64,000 nt of DNA, from positions 70,795,405 to 70,859,404 of the forward strand of contig CM044322.1 in assembly GCA_024291935.2 (NCBI GenBank), read 5' to 3'. Below, in pieces: positions 55,703 through 61,052 of the stretch; the stretch's first letter is position 1, and every line of letters starts with the position of its first letter. The DNA comes from Okapia johnstoni. Taxonomy: Eukaryota > Chordata > Mammalia > Artiodactyla > Giraffidae. The translations under genes and the position numbers were made by a program. The notes beneath the pieces were generated by a model. It worked only from the letters and a program-made list of their open reading frames with translations. It ran no database searches and was not told the DNA's origin.

Positions 55703-57987
55703 CACACACATACATACATATACAGAATGGGCGTTCATAATATCCAGGCATTAATAATCACAAAATAGATGCTATTTCTTGAGGGCTAACTCTTTATCAA
55801 ATATCATGCTCCACATTTCTTTTTCATAAACTCTTTACAAGATAGGTACCACATTTTATTGTTTAGCTAATCCGAAAAGTGAGACTTAGAGGGTAAAAAA
55901 CTGGCCCCAAATCACACAGCGAGAAGGAACAGATCTGGGGTGTGGACCCTGGCCAGCCTCCCCCAGAGCCACAGGGCTCAGGATTCTTGACCTGTTTCCC
56001 AGCAGAAGCATCAGAGGTGCTGGTCCATCCTGAAGGTACTGAATCAGCATCTCTAGGAGGGAGACCAAAGAATCTAGATTTTGGGGGCTGCATGGACATT
56101 CTGAAGGGCAAAGAGTTGTGGGCCACTGCACTGCGTGTAAGGCCTTCTATACACATTTGTCATCCCCTCAAATGTAGCATGTCCTCCATGCAATAACTCA
56201 CTCACATCTCCACCCTCCCAAACATCCACAGGCACACACTCACTCACCTTGTGCCTGCCTATGAAGCTACACACACATCCGCCCACACATGCACTCTCAA
56301 ACACACACATACACACACACACACAGAGACTCCCAGGCAAATCCACCCCCTCCATGCTCTCCTTGTTTGACAGCCTCTCTGATTCTTTCCTGATTCCCTG
56401 TCCTGACAACTCTGCTCCTCAGTGCATAGGCATCAGGACCTCATAGAAGAAGCAGAGAGGGAGCTGGGAGCGTGTAGGGGAAGCCGCACTGCGCTGCTTT
56501 GCACTGGGGTGCAGGAGTCCAAAGCTGTGTCCCCAGAGTAGGTGAGCAGAGGCAGCTAAGAGCCAAGGCCCCTTCCGAGGGGATGAACAGCCGTGGGATG
56601 CTCCACTCCTCCCTCTGCCGCTCCTCCAGGGGGCCAGCCAGGTCCCACTTCCCTGGGCCTTCCTGCCTCTCAGGGTCTGAGGACTGTAGAGGCTGCCCAC
56701 ACTGTTTCCCTCGGGGGCTGGGGTCCCAGGACTGAGCTGCCCCTGAGGGTCGGGAATATGGAGGAGCCCAGGCACCCCTCCTCTGCTTTCTCTGGGCTAC
56801 ATGTCTCCTGCTCCCTGAAGCCTGGGCTCCCTACCCCAGCAGCATCTCCAGGCCTGGGAGCCCCGGCACCAGGAGCGAGGCCTGGGCTGGGCGCCGGGAG
56901 GCTCCCTGATTTCCGAGCAGCCTCACTGACCCGGGTGCAGGGCTGGGAGGCAGTGGGAACATAGAGCACCTGACAGTATACCAGTGGGGTCCCTGCCCGC
57001 TGAGACGAAGAATTTAAAATGTGCTGACTGCAGGGGACCTTGGGGTGGGGAGGTGGAGTCTGAAGCGGTTAGGACTCCAGGAAATCGGACGACGGGCACA
57101 CTTTCTCCCGTGGCGATCTTTAAGGGAAGAAGACACGCCTGTGGGTCTCATCTGGGCGTCAGGGCGGAGAGACCGTGTAGCAGTCCCCGCAGGTGCTTGA
57201 GCAGCAGAGGCAGCTGGAGACTCTCCCACTCGGCCAACCAGGCCTCCGAGCCTGCACGGCTCACTCTGCCCCACCCTCCTCCCCTTCTGCCAGCCTCCCC
57301 TCACCCCAGACCCCCCGCATGAGAACTTTGGCTTGGGCCTCTCCTGCATGCTTCCTGGGCACCCTCTGCTCTGCCTCATCTCTGCCCAGACCCTGTTCCA
57401 CATCTGGTCCACTTGCCAAGGCTCAGCGTTGCCCTGAGGTGCCCTACCTCCCAGGGTTTTGTGGTCAGCGGACCCTAGAGCAGTATTATCCAACAGAGCA
57501 TTATGGGATGATGGAAACATTCTATAATCTGTGCCGTCCAACACGGCTATGAGGCTTTGAAGTGCAGCTAGAACAACTGAGCAACTAATTTTTAATTTAA
57601 TCTTGCAGCCTTAAGGGCTACAACTCTGCGCTAATGTGGAACTCTGGTTGTGCCGTAGTCTTGCTGTGTGACCCAGGGCAAGCCACTTACCCTCTCTGGA
57701 TCATGTTTTTTTCATTTACAATGTGACAAAGACTCATTCCCTCTCCTCCTAATCTCAGGGAAAGTAAAATCCACAGACACGAAAATTTCACAAGGAAATG
57801 GCCTCACCCTGAAGTGCTACAGCAGTGCAGAGCCAGTTATTTCTGTAGTCATCCCTAACAATGATAGGACACCCAACACATCCCTGCTGGCTCCGGAGCC
57901 CAGACAAGCCATCTTACCTGGAGTGGAGACAAGGACCGCAGCTACCAGCATCAGCAGGTGTGCTTTCCTCCTGATGGGCATCCCCAT
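36995..57987 (-). CDS. CNTN2: CNTN2 (contactin-2/TAG-1/axonin-1), GPI-anchored neuronal adhesion protein, 22 coding exons
   Basis: Exons in coding order: 57987-57918, 52465-52321, 52237-52062, 51199-51104, 50737-50528, 50251-50152, 49097-48922, 48562-48426, 47976-47847, 46481-46331, 46207-46080, 45512-45337, 44807-44687, 44114-43956, 43297-43148, 40744-40674, 40403-40169, 39858-39746, 38693-38507, 38203-38091, 37610-37442, 37104-36995. They sum to 3123 nt: 1040 residues plus stop, the usual length. Order: signal peptide (1-30), six Ig domains (about 37-603), four fibronectin III domains (about 609-1005) and a hydrophobic GPI-attachment signal. The start follows from the signal peptide and the GCCCACC context. 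The protein guides axons and gathers Kv1 channels at juxtaparanodes of myelinated fibres with CNTNAP2. No frameshift or stop was seen. Confidence 0.97.
37442..37610 (-). CDS. CNTN2: CNTN2 exon, FnIII-4 second half
   Basis: Encodes residues 949-1005 ([17 protein letters not shown] to AEVHIVRNG). Phase 0 in, phase 1 out; the donor is GTGCTG, a weaker form. Confidence 0.96.
38091..38203 (-). CDS. CNTN2: CNTN2 exon, FnIII-4 first half
   Basis: Encodes residues 911-948 ([19 protein letters not shown] to SAVTGYK). Phase 1 in, phase 0 out; the donor is GTAAGG. Confidence 0.96.
38507..38693 (-). CDS. CNTN2: CNTN2 exon, FnIII-3 second half
   Basis: Encodes residues 849-911 ([16 protein letters not shown] to NATTMKP), including [18 protein letters not shown], a typical FnIII strand F/G segment. 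The donor is GTGAGT after CGC. Confidence 0.96.
39746..39858 (-). CDS. CNTN2: CNTN2 exon, FnIII-3 first half
   Basis: Encodes residues 811-848 ([18 protein letters not shown] to GILLGYE). Phase 1 in, phase 0 out. Confidence 0.96.
40169..40403 (-). CDS. CNTN2: CNTN2 exon, FnIII-2 second half
   Basis: Encodes residues 733-811 ([18 protein letters not shown] to VVYSAEE), including [16 protein letters not shown]. It is GC- and CpG-rich. The acceptor is CCCCCAG. Confidence 0.96.
40674..40744 (-). CDS. CNTN2: CNTN2 exon, FnIII-2 first half
   Basis: Encodes residues 709-732 ([19 protein letters not shown], then TVTWT). Phase 1 in, phase 0 out. Confidence 0.95.
41104..41330 (-). repeat. MIR SINE, minus orientation
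   Basis: Plus-strand text CCACTTACTAGCTGTGTTTC, CAAGTTATTTAACCTCTCCG and a GTGGCTGGCATATACATAGA end is the reverse of the MIR order. Confidence 0.82.
41424..41694 (+). mobile_element. Bov-A2 SINE dimer with 11-bp target-site duplication
   Basis: Two BovA monomers end in (AGC)n. GCAGTTAATCC at 41413-41423 recurs at 41695-41705, fixing the insertion borders. Confidence 0.96.
41938..42075 (+). repeat. MIR SINE fragment
   Basis: GACTGAGGCCCAGAGCAGTT, GTGACTTGCTTAAAGTGACA and CAGCTAATAAATGTCACAG follow the MIR 3' half. Confidence 0.75.
42699..42853 (+). mobile_element. CHR-family SINE with 10-bp target-site duplication
   Basis: GGGACTCCCCTGGTGGTCCA head, GGTTTGATCC B box, CAACTAAGACCCTGTGCAGA and an AAATAAATAC-type tail. 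ATTAAACTTT at 42689-42698 recurs at 42854-42863. Confidence 0.92.
43148..43297 (-). CDS. CNTN2: CNTN2 exon, FnIII-1 second half
   Basis: Encodes residues 659-709 ([18 protein letters not shown] to KIQTKEA), including [20 protein letters not shown]. It is a symmetric phase 1-1 exon. Confidence 0.96.
43725..43928 (-). mobile_element. Bov-tA SINE, minus orientation
   Basis: Reverse of a full Bov-tA: body from GGTTGCTCAGTCATGTTCAA and head ending GACTCAGACGGTAAAGAATC on the minus strand. Its 5' head stops about 27 bp from the CNTN2 FnIII-1 exon donor. Confidence 0.93.
43956..44114 (-). CDS. CNTN2: CNTN2 exon, FnIII-1 first half
   Basis: Encodes residues 606-659 ([19 protein letters not shown] to KWKQVRTN). 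It is a symmetric phase 1-1 exon of 53 codons, flanked by two Bov-tA copies in the same orientation. Confidence 0.96.
44382..44516 (-). mobile_element. Bov-tA SINE fragment, minus orientation
   Basis: Contains GTGAAAGTGCTAGTCGCTCA, GTCGTGTCTGACTCTGCGAA and a CTTCTCCAG end. The tRNA-derived head is missing. Confidence 0.88.
44687..44807 (-). CDS. CNTN2: CNTN2 exon, Ig-6 second half
   Basis: Encodes residues 566-606 ([25 protein letters not shown] to TVLVRG). GGKYTC is the Ig Y-x-C motif. The donor is GTACGG. Confidence 0.96.
45337..45512 (-). CDS. CNTN2: CNTN2 exon, Ig-6 first half
   Basis: Encodes residues 507-565 ([18 protein letters not shown] to HYQRASV), with [10 protein letters not shown] as the first Ig cysteine strand. 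Phase 0 out. Confidence 0.96.
45760..45878 (+). repeat. Probable ruminant L1 3' end
   Basis: GTAAAGTAATTAGCCTCCAA and TTAAAATAAATTAATTAAAA followed by a poly-A run resemble the 3' end found in bovine L1 copies. The CATGCTGAACCCCCTCCCAC part upstream probably belongs to it. Confidence 0.55.
45951..46090 (-). repeat. CNTN2: 34-bp tandem array (four units) spanning the CNTN2 exon 12 splice donor
   Basis: CCCTCACCTC occurs at 45971, 46005, 46039 and 46073, exactly 34 bp apart. On the minus strand every unit carries GAG followed by GTGAGGGC, that is, a copy of the real exon end and donor. Units alternate (CTGTGCGAG, CAGTGTGAG), suggesting a doubled 68-bp unit. Confidence 0.95.
46080..46207 (-). 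CDS. CNTN2: CNTN2 exon, Ig-5 second half
   Basis: Encodes residues 464-507 ([18 protein letters not shown] to TLSVR), with EGKYTCFAE. Its last 10 bases and donor form the first unit of the 34-bp tandem array that continues into the intron. Confidence 0.96.
46331..46481 (-). CDS. CNTN2: CNTN2 exon, Ig-5 first half
   Basis: Encodes residues 414-464 ([17 protein letters not shown] to ILVNSSR), with [12 protein letters not shown] and VLWSKG as the Ig core. The donor is GTACGA. Confidence 0.96.
46630..47260. repeat. L2 LINE remnant
   Basis: TTCCTCAGAGAGGTCTTTCC followed by TGACCATTCCCTC, CAGGACCTTTGCACTTACTA and a GTAAGGCACTTGAAGGCAGA ending are L2-type phrases. It is diverged, with no open frame. 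Confidence 0.75.
47281..47590 (+). repeat. One or two MIR SINE copies
   Basis: GAGATAGGTATCATTCTGTC with GTGAGGAGACAGACTGCAGG, then GAAACTGAGACACAAAGAGG and TGCAAAGGTCACATAGGCAA, show two adjacent MIR cores. Confidence 0.75.
47847..47976 (-). CDS. CNTN2: CNTN2 exon, Ig-4 second half
   Basis: Encodes residues 371-414 ([19 protein letters not shown] to SAELAVQ), with [10 protein letters not shown]. Phase 0 in, phase 1 out. Confidence 0.96.
48426..48562 (-). CDS. CNTN2: CNTN2 exon, Ig-4 first half
   Basis: Encodes residues 325-370 ([18 protein letters not shown] to GVPLTSQ), with [20 protein letters not shown]. CpG-rich. Confidence 0.96.
48922..49097 (-). CDS. CNTN2: CNTN2 exon, Ig-3 second half
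   Basis: Encodes residues 266-325 ([18 protein letters not shown] to GRIIVQ), with [17 protein letters not shown]. The donor is GTACAG. Confidence 0.96.
49681..49915 (+). repeat. MIR SINE, nearly full length
   Basis: Shows the whole MIR order: CTCTAAGCACTGTATATATA, CACCATGAGGTAGGTACTAT, GGGAAACTGAGGCTCAGAGA and a GACAGAGCTGGGGTTTGAGC ending. Confidence 0.9.
50152..50251 (-). CDS. CNTN2: CNTN2 exon, Ig-3 first half
   Basis: Encodes residues 233-266 ([19 protein letters not shown] to CFAFGN). The donor is GTGAGT. Confidence 0.95.
50528..50737 (-). CDS. CNTN2: CNTN2 exon, Ig-2 second half
   Basis: Encodes residues 163-233 ([19 protein letters not shown] to QLNLAAE), with [13 protein letters not shown]. 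It is a symmetric phase 1-1 exon. The donor AAG/GTTGTC departs from consensus at +3 to +5. Confidence 0.95.
51104..51199 (-). CDS. CNTN2: CNTN2 exon, Ig-2 first half
   Basis: Encodes residues 131-163 ([19 protein letters not shown] to PPAHYP). A symmetric phase 1-1 exon of 96 nt, with acceptor CCTCCAG and donor GTGAGTC. Confidence 0.93.
51334..51490 (+). mobile_element. CHR-family SINE
   Basis: TGGGACTTCCCTGGCCACCC head, GGTTCGATCC B box, CAACTAAGACTTGGCGCAGT and CAAATAAATAAAT tail. A central part of the full element is missing. Confidence 0.9.
51511..51750 (+). mobile_element. BovB LINE 3' end
   Basis: The plus-strand BovB terminal stretch from TGGCCACCTGATGCAAAGAA to GACTGAGCGACTGAACTGAA; only the last 240 bp or so remain. 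Confidence 0.93.
52062..52237 (-). CDS. CNTN2: CNTN2 exon, Ig-1 second half
   Basis: Encodes residues 72-131 ([18 protein letters not shown] to AVLRFG), with [18 protein letters not shown]. The acceptor is CTGCAG and the donor GTGAGC. Confidence 0.96.
52321..52465 (-). CDS. CNTN2: CNTN2 exon, Ig-1 first half
   Basis: Encodes residues 24-72: the end of the signal peptide (AWSSAWG), then [18 protein letters not shown] and [14 protein letters not shown]. The acceptor is TTTGCAG and the donor GTGAGACC. Confidence 0.94.
52725..54024 (+). mobile_element. BovB LINE, 5'-truncated, reverse-transcriptase region and 3' end
   Basis: Plus-orientation BovB of about 1.3 kb, from the finger/palm part of the reverse transcriptase ([18 protein letters not shown] segment near 52990) through [19 protein letters not shown] at about 53290, to the [15 protein letters not shown] end and the 3' terminus near 54020. 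Stops and shifts break it into pieces, so it cannot make a working enzyme. Confidence 0.94.
55667..55735. repeat. Compound TG/TA/CA microsatellite
   Basis: TATATGTGTGTGTGTGTG, a (TA)n run, then ACACACACATACATAC. A purine-pyrimidine alternating tract. Confidence 0.9.
55770..55950 (+). repeat. MIR SINE remnant
   Basis: GATAGGTACCACATTTTATT with GTGAGACTTAGAGGGTAAAA and CCCCAAATCACACAGCGAGA follow the MIR order. Confidence 0.65.
56285..56330. repeat. CA-rich simple repeat
   Basis: CACACACATGCACTC-like stretch ending in (AC)n near 56305-56325. Confidence 0.75.
57918..57987 (-). CDS. CNTN2: CNTN2 first coding exon, start codon and signal peptide
   Basis: ATG at 57987-57985 in the context GCCCACCATGG opens [20 protein letters not shown], a basic then hydrophobic signal peptide. 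It ends one base into an Ala codon (completed by the next exon) before GTAAGATG. Confidence 0.95.
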
Positions 57988-58051
57988 GGTGGGCAGCGGA
58001 GACGAGCCTCAGCTCAGCACAGGGAGCGTCTGGCTGGAGGCCGAGAAGGAC
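57988..58051 (-). other. CNTN2: CNTN2 5' UTR part of the first coding exon (probable)
   Basis: On the minus strand a pyrimidine-rich acceptor (TTTCTGCCTCCCTAG) ends at 58052, leaving 64 nt of 5' UTR before the start codon. This suggests an upstream non-coding exon 1, which I could not place. Confidence 0.6.
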
Positions 58052-58714
58052 CTAGGGAGGCAGAAAGATGGGGAGGTCTCTGAGCTGAGGAGCGCCCCTC
58101 CCAGCTCCAGGCACACGGGGCTGCAACGCTCTTGTCTCAGCCTGAGGAGAGGCTGGAGCCGCTCTCCCCCTCCCCAGGGCCCCGGGAAGGGCCTGGCTAT
58201 TGCCCAGCAGCTCCTCCCAGGCTGGGTGCCCCTTGCTGCCCCCTGGGGGTCTGACCCTGCCCTGGGCCCCTCCCCTCCTCCTGCTGCCCGCTGGGTGAAG
58301 GCAGTGACTATTCGGGAGGCAAGAAGCCACTGCCTGTTCATCGGGAACAGCTCTCCTGGAGGGCTGGAGGGGCCAGGGCCTGAGCCGGGGTGTGGGGAAC
58401 CAGTTCCATATTCTCGGAACCAGCTCCATCTTCTCAGGGTCAGGTCCTGCTCCCACAGTGGCCTGGGTTGGAGGGTAATGAGGCCCTCTGTGAGCTGCCT
58501 CTAGTCTCCAGGAACCAGCCTTATTTTCTAGCAGTGAGGAGGAGTTTCACTGATTCATCCCCACCCTCTCGCCCTTATGTGCAGTGCATGATGGAGCCAT
58601 AACTTTGTCCCCTCCTTAGCAAGGCTCCCCAACCAGATGGACTAGTGGTCCTGACAGGCCTCTGGGCACCAAGAGATAACACAGCTTCTAGAGGAACTTC
58701 CTGCCTGCCGAGAT

Positions 58715-58932
58715 GAGTTGCCTTCTCCAGGGGATCCTCCTGACCCAGGGTTCGATCGACCCAGGGATCTAATATGGGATCAATCGGGTTCGATTAACCC
58801 AGGGATCGACCAGGGATTGATCCAGGGATCCAACCTGGGATCAATTGAACCAGGTTCGATCAACCCAGGGATTGAACACGGTGCTCCTGCATTATAGGCA
58901 GATTCTTTACCGCCTGAGCTACCAGGGAAGTC
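58715..58932 (-). mobile_element. Bov-tA SINE with amplified tRNA-like internal segment
   Basis: Minus-strand head GACTTCCCTGGTAGCTCAGG, then several GGATC/GGTTCGATC-like repeats at about 58737-58875 where a normal element has one B-box segment, then the BovA start GGAGAAGGCAAC. The monomer body is cut short. Confidence 0.85.
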
Positions 58933-58943
58933 AGGATGAGCAG

Positions 58944-59224
58944 CTGCTGCTGCTGCTGCTGCTGCTAAGTCGCTTCAGTCGTGTCCGACTCTGTGCGACC
59001 TCATAGACGGCAGCCCACCAGGCTCCATCCCCGGGATTCTCCAGGCAAGAATACTGGAGTGGGTTGCCATTTCCTTCTCCAGTGCATGAAAGTGAAAAGT
59101 AAAAGTGAAGTTGCTCAGTCGTGTCCGACTCTTAGCGACCCCATGGACTGTAGCCCACCAGGCTCCTCCGTCCATGGGATTCTCCAGGCAAGAGTACTGG
59201 AGTGGGGTGCCATTGCTTTCTCCG
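58944..59224 (-). mobile_element. Bov-A2 SINE dimer, minus orientation, 12-bp target-site duplication
   Basis: Reverse of a two-monomer Bov-A2, with its (AGC)n tail seen as (GCT)8 at 58943-58966. CAGGATGAGCAG at 58932-58943 recurs at 59225-59236. Confidence 0.96.
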
Positions 59225-59236
59225 CAGGATGAGCAG

Positions 59237-60199
59237 AGACTTGGTTAAATCCTGGAGACCTGGAGAACGTGCTCCCTGGGGGCACCAATAGCAATCAGAG
59301 CCTCTCTCCCTCAGTCTGAGAGGCAGGGGCTTCTCATCCTGGAGAGGCCCAGTCTGGGGGAGTGTGGTGGTCAGAGTGAGCCTGGGTCTCGGGGCCCCCA
59401 GGCTGCAGGGAGCAGGTCACAGTGCTGCAGGTCCCACCTCTCGGCCCTGCCGCCTGCTTTACAGGAAGCTAAGAGCAGAAGGAGAGGGTCTAAGGTTGAG
59501 GGAGACAGCCTGGCTGTGGACCCTGCCACTAGCTTGCTCCGAGACCCACTTCAGCATCCTCCTGTGTAAAGCGGGTGCCCTCTGCTGTCTCCTCCAGCTA
59601 TGAGAGGCAGTGCTCCCGAGTGCAGGGTGACCGAGGGCCTGGGAAGGCTGCCCTGGATGGGAGTGGGCGGTGGAGGCCTGGGGCCCGTGCAGGGTCTGCA
59701 GACCAGGCAAGCTCAGGGTCTCCCTGCCTCATATGGGCTCTACTCTGTGCAAAGAAGGGGCTCCCAAACCTCTTTCAGCCTCAGCATTGGCCACCACTGC
59801 CCTTTTCCTGCCTCCCCAGCAGCCCCAGCTGGAAAGGTTGCAGGGAGAAGCGGCCGCAGGGCTGTCAGGGAAGATGTGGGCTGAGGAGCTGGGTGTTCTG
59901 TGGGGGGTGGGTTTAAACAGGTGCACCCCCCCCCCGCCCCAACTCCAGTATCGTGCCCCCTCCCCACACCAGGCAGGCCTGGATCCACCTCTGTGCTTGC
60001 CCCTCCCCATCCTTGTCACTTTCGGTTCCAGATCTCAACCCAAGGTTTCAGCACTTCCAGCCGGCCGGACACTCCCCCAGGGCCCTCGGTGCAGAACGGG
60101 TGTCACGTGTGTCAGGCTCACACGGTGGGCTGACCAGTCTTCAGTCCTGCTTAAGGGTTACCCCAGGGCAGACAGATACACACACACACCCTCCTACTC

Positions 60200-60200
<1 letters not shown>
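59237..60200. other. CNTN2 upstream or intron 1 region without recognised genes
   Basis: GC-rich unique-looking sequence. No repeat family, exon or promoter was recognised. Confidence 0.6.

Positions 60201-60233
<33 letters not shown>
60201..60233. repeat. Poly-C run of 33
   Basis: Thirty-three uninterrupted C on plus (G on minus, the CNTN2 coding strand), flanked by CA-rich sequence. The exact length is liable to assembly error. Confidence 0.9.
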
Positions 60234-60346
60234 ACACACCACCCCCCTCACACACACCTCACCCTCTCAGATTGCCCCCAGGGTGCTCAGTCTATGCATG
60301 TATCTGTGTGTCTGTATATGAGAATATCTGTTCTTTGTGTATATGC

Positions 60347-60350
<4 letters not shown>

Positions 60351-60420
<70 letters not shown>
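60351..60420. repeat. (GT)35 microsatellite
   Basis: Seventy bases of perfect GT alternation; likely polymorphic. Confidence 0.98.
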
Positions 60421-60421
<1 letters not shown>

Positions 60422-60578
60422 TTATGTCTCCGCCCGGCACAGGCTGTGAGGACCCAGCCCTGCCTTGCTTCTCCGGGATCAACCAGGAGCCCTACACTCT
60501 GGATCACTCACTTCCACACAACAGTGGTCAGAAGTATCTGTTATCTCTTTTGTTTGCTGTTGTTTCAGTTGCTAAGTC

Positions 60579-60849
60579 GGAGAAGGCAATGGCACCCCAC
60601 TCCAGTACTCTTGCCTGGAAAATCCCATGGACGGAGGAGCCTGGTAGGCTGCAGTCCATGGGGTCGCTAAGAGTCAGACATGACTGAGCGACTTCACTTT
60701 CACTTTTCACTTTCATGCATTGGAGAAGGAAATGGCAACCCACTCCAGTGTTCTTGCCTGGAGAATCCCAGGGACGGGGGAGCCTGGTGGGCTGCCGTCT
60801 ATGAGGTCGCACAGAGTTGGACACGACTGAAGCGACTTAGCAGCAGCAG
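60579..60849 (+). mobile_element. Bov-A2 SINE dimer inserted into an older Bov-tA
   Basis: Two BovA monomers end in (AGC)n. The 13-bp CAGTTGCTAAGTC at 60566-60578 recurs at 60850-60862 and belongs to the older minus-strand SINE, so the insertion is nested. Confidence 0.96.
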
Positions 60850-61052
60850 CAGTTGCTAAGTCATGTCTGACTCTTTGCAACCCCAAGGACTGTAGCCCGC
60901 CAAACTCCTCTGTCCATGGGACTCTCCAGGCAAGAATACTGGAGTGGGTTGCCATTTCCTTCTCCAGGGGATCTTCCCCATCCAGGAATTGAACCTGCAT
61001 CTCTTGCATCGGCAGATGGATTCTTTATCACTGAGCCACCAGGGAAGCCCTG
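60850..61052 (-). mobile_element. Bov-tA SINE, minus orientation, host of the nested insertion
   Basis: Reverse Bov-tA from GTTGCTAAGTCATGTCTGAC to the head GGGCTTCCCTGGTGGCTCAG on the minus strand. Its 3' end begins at 60566 and is interrupted by the Bov-A2. Confidence 0.94.

Larger units (their letters stand above)
52466..57917 (-). other. CNTN2: CNTN2 intron 2
   Basis: A 5.45-kb intron carrying an old MER-like fragment at about 52530-52690, a 1.3-kb BovB, MIR-like pieces near 54060 and 55770-55950, microsatellites at 55667-55735 and 56285-56330, and another copy of the MER-like fragment at about 57476-57600. No exon was recognised. Confidence 0.8.

Noticed and set aside
58943..58966. (GCT)8 as a disease-type trinucleotide expansion
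   Set aside because: It is the ordinary AGC tail of a minus-strand Bov-A2.
60267..60687. Open frames rich in Cys-Val or Thr-His repeats
   Set aside because: They are translations of the (GT)35 microsatellite.
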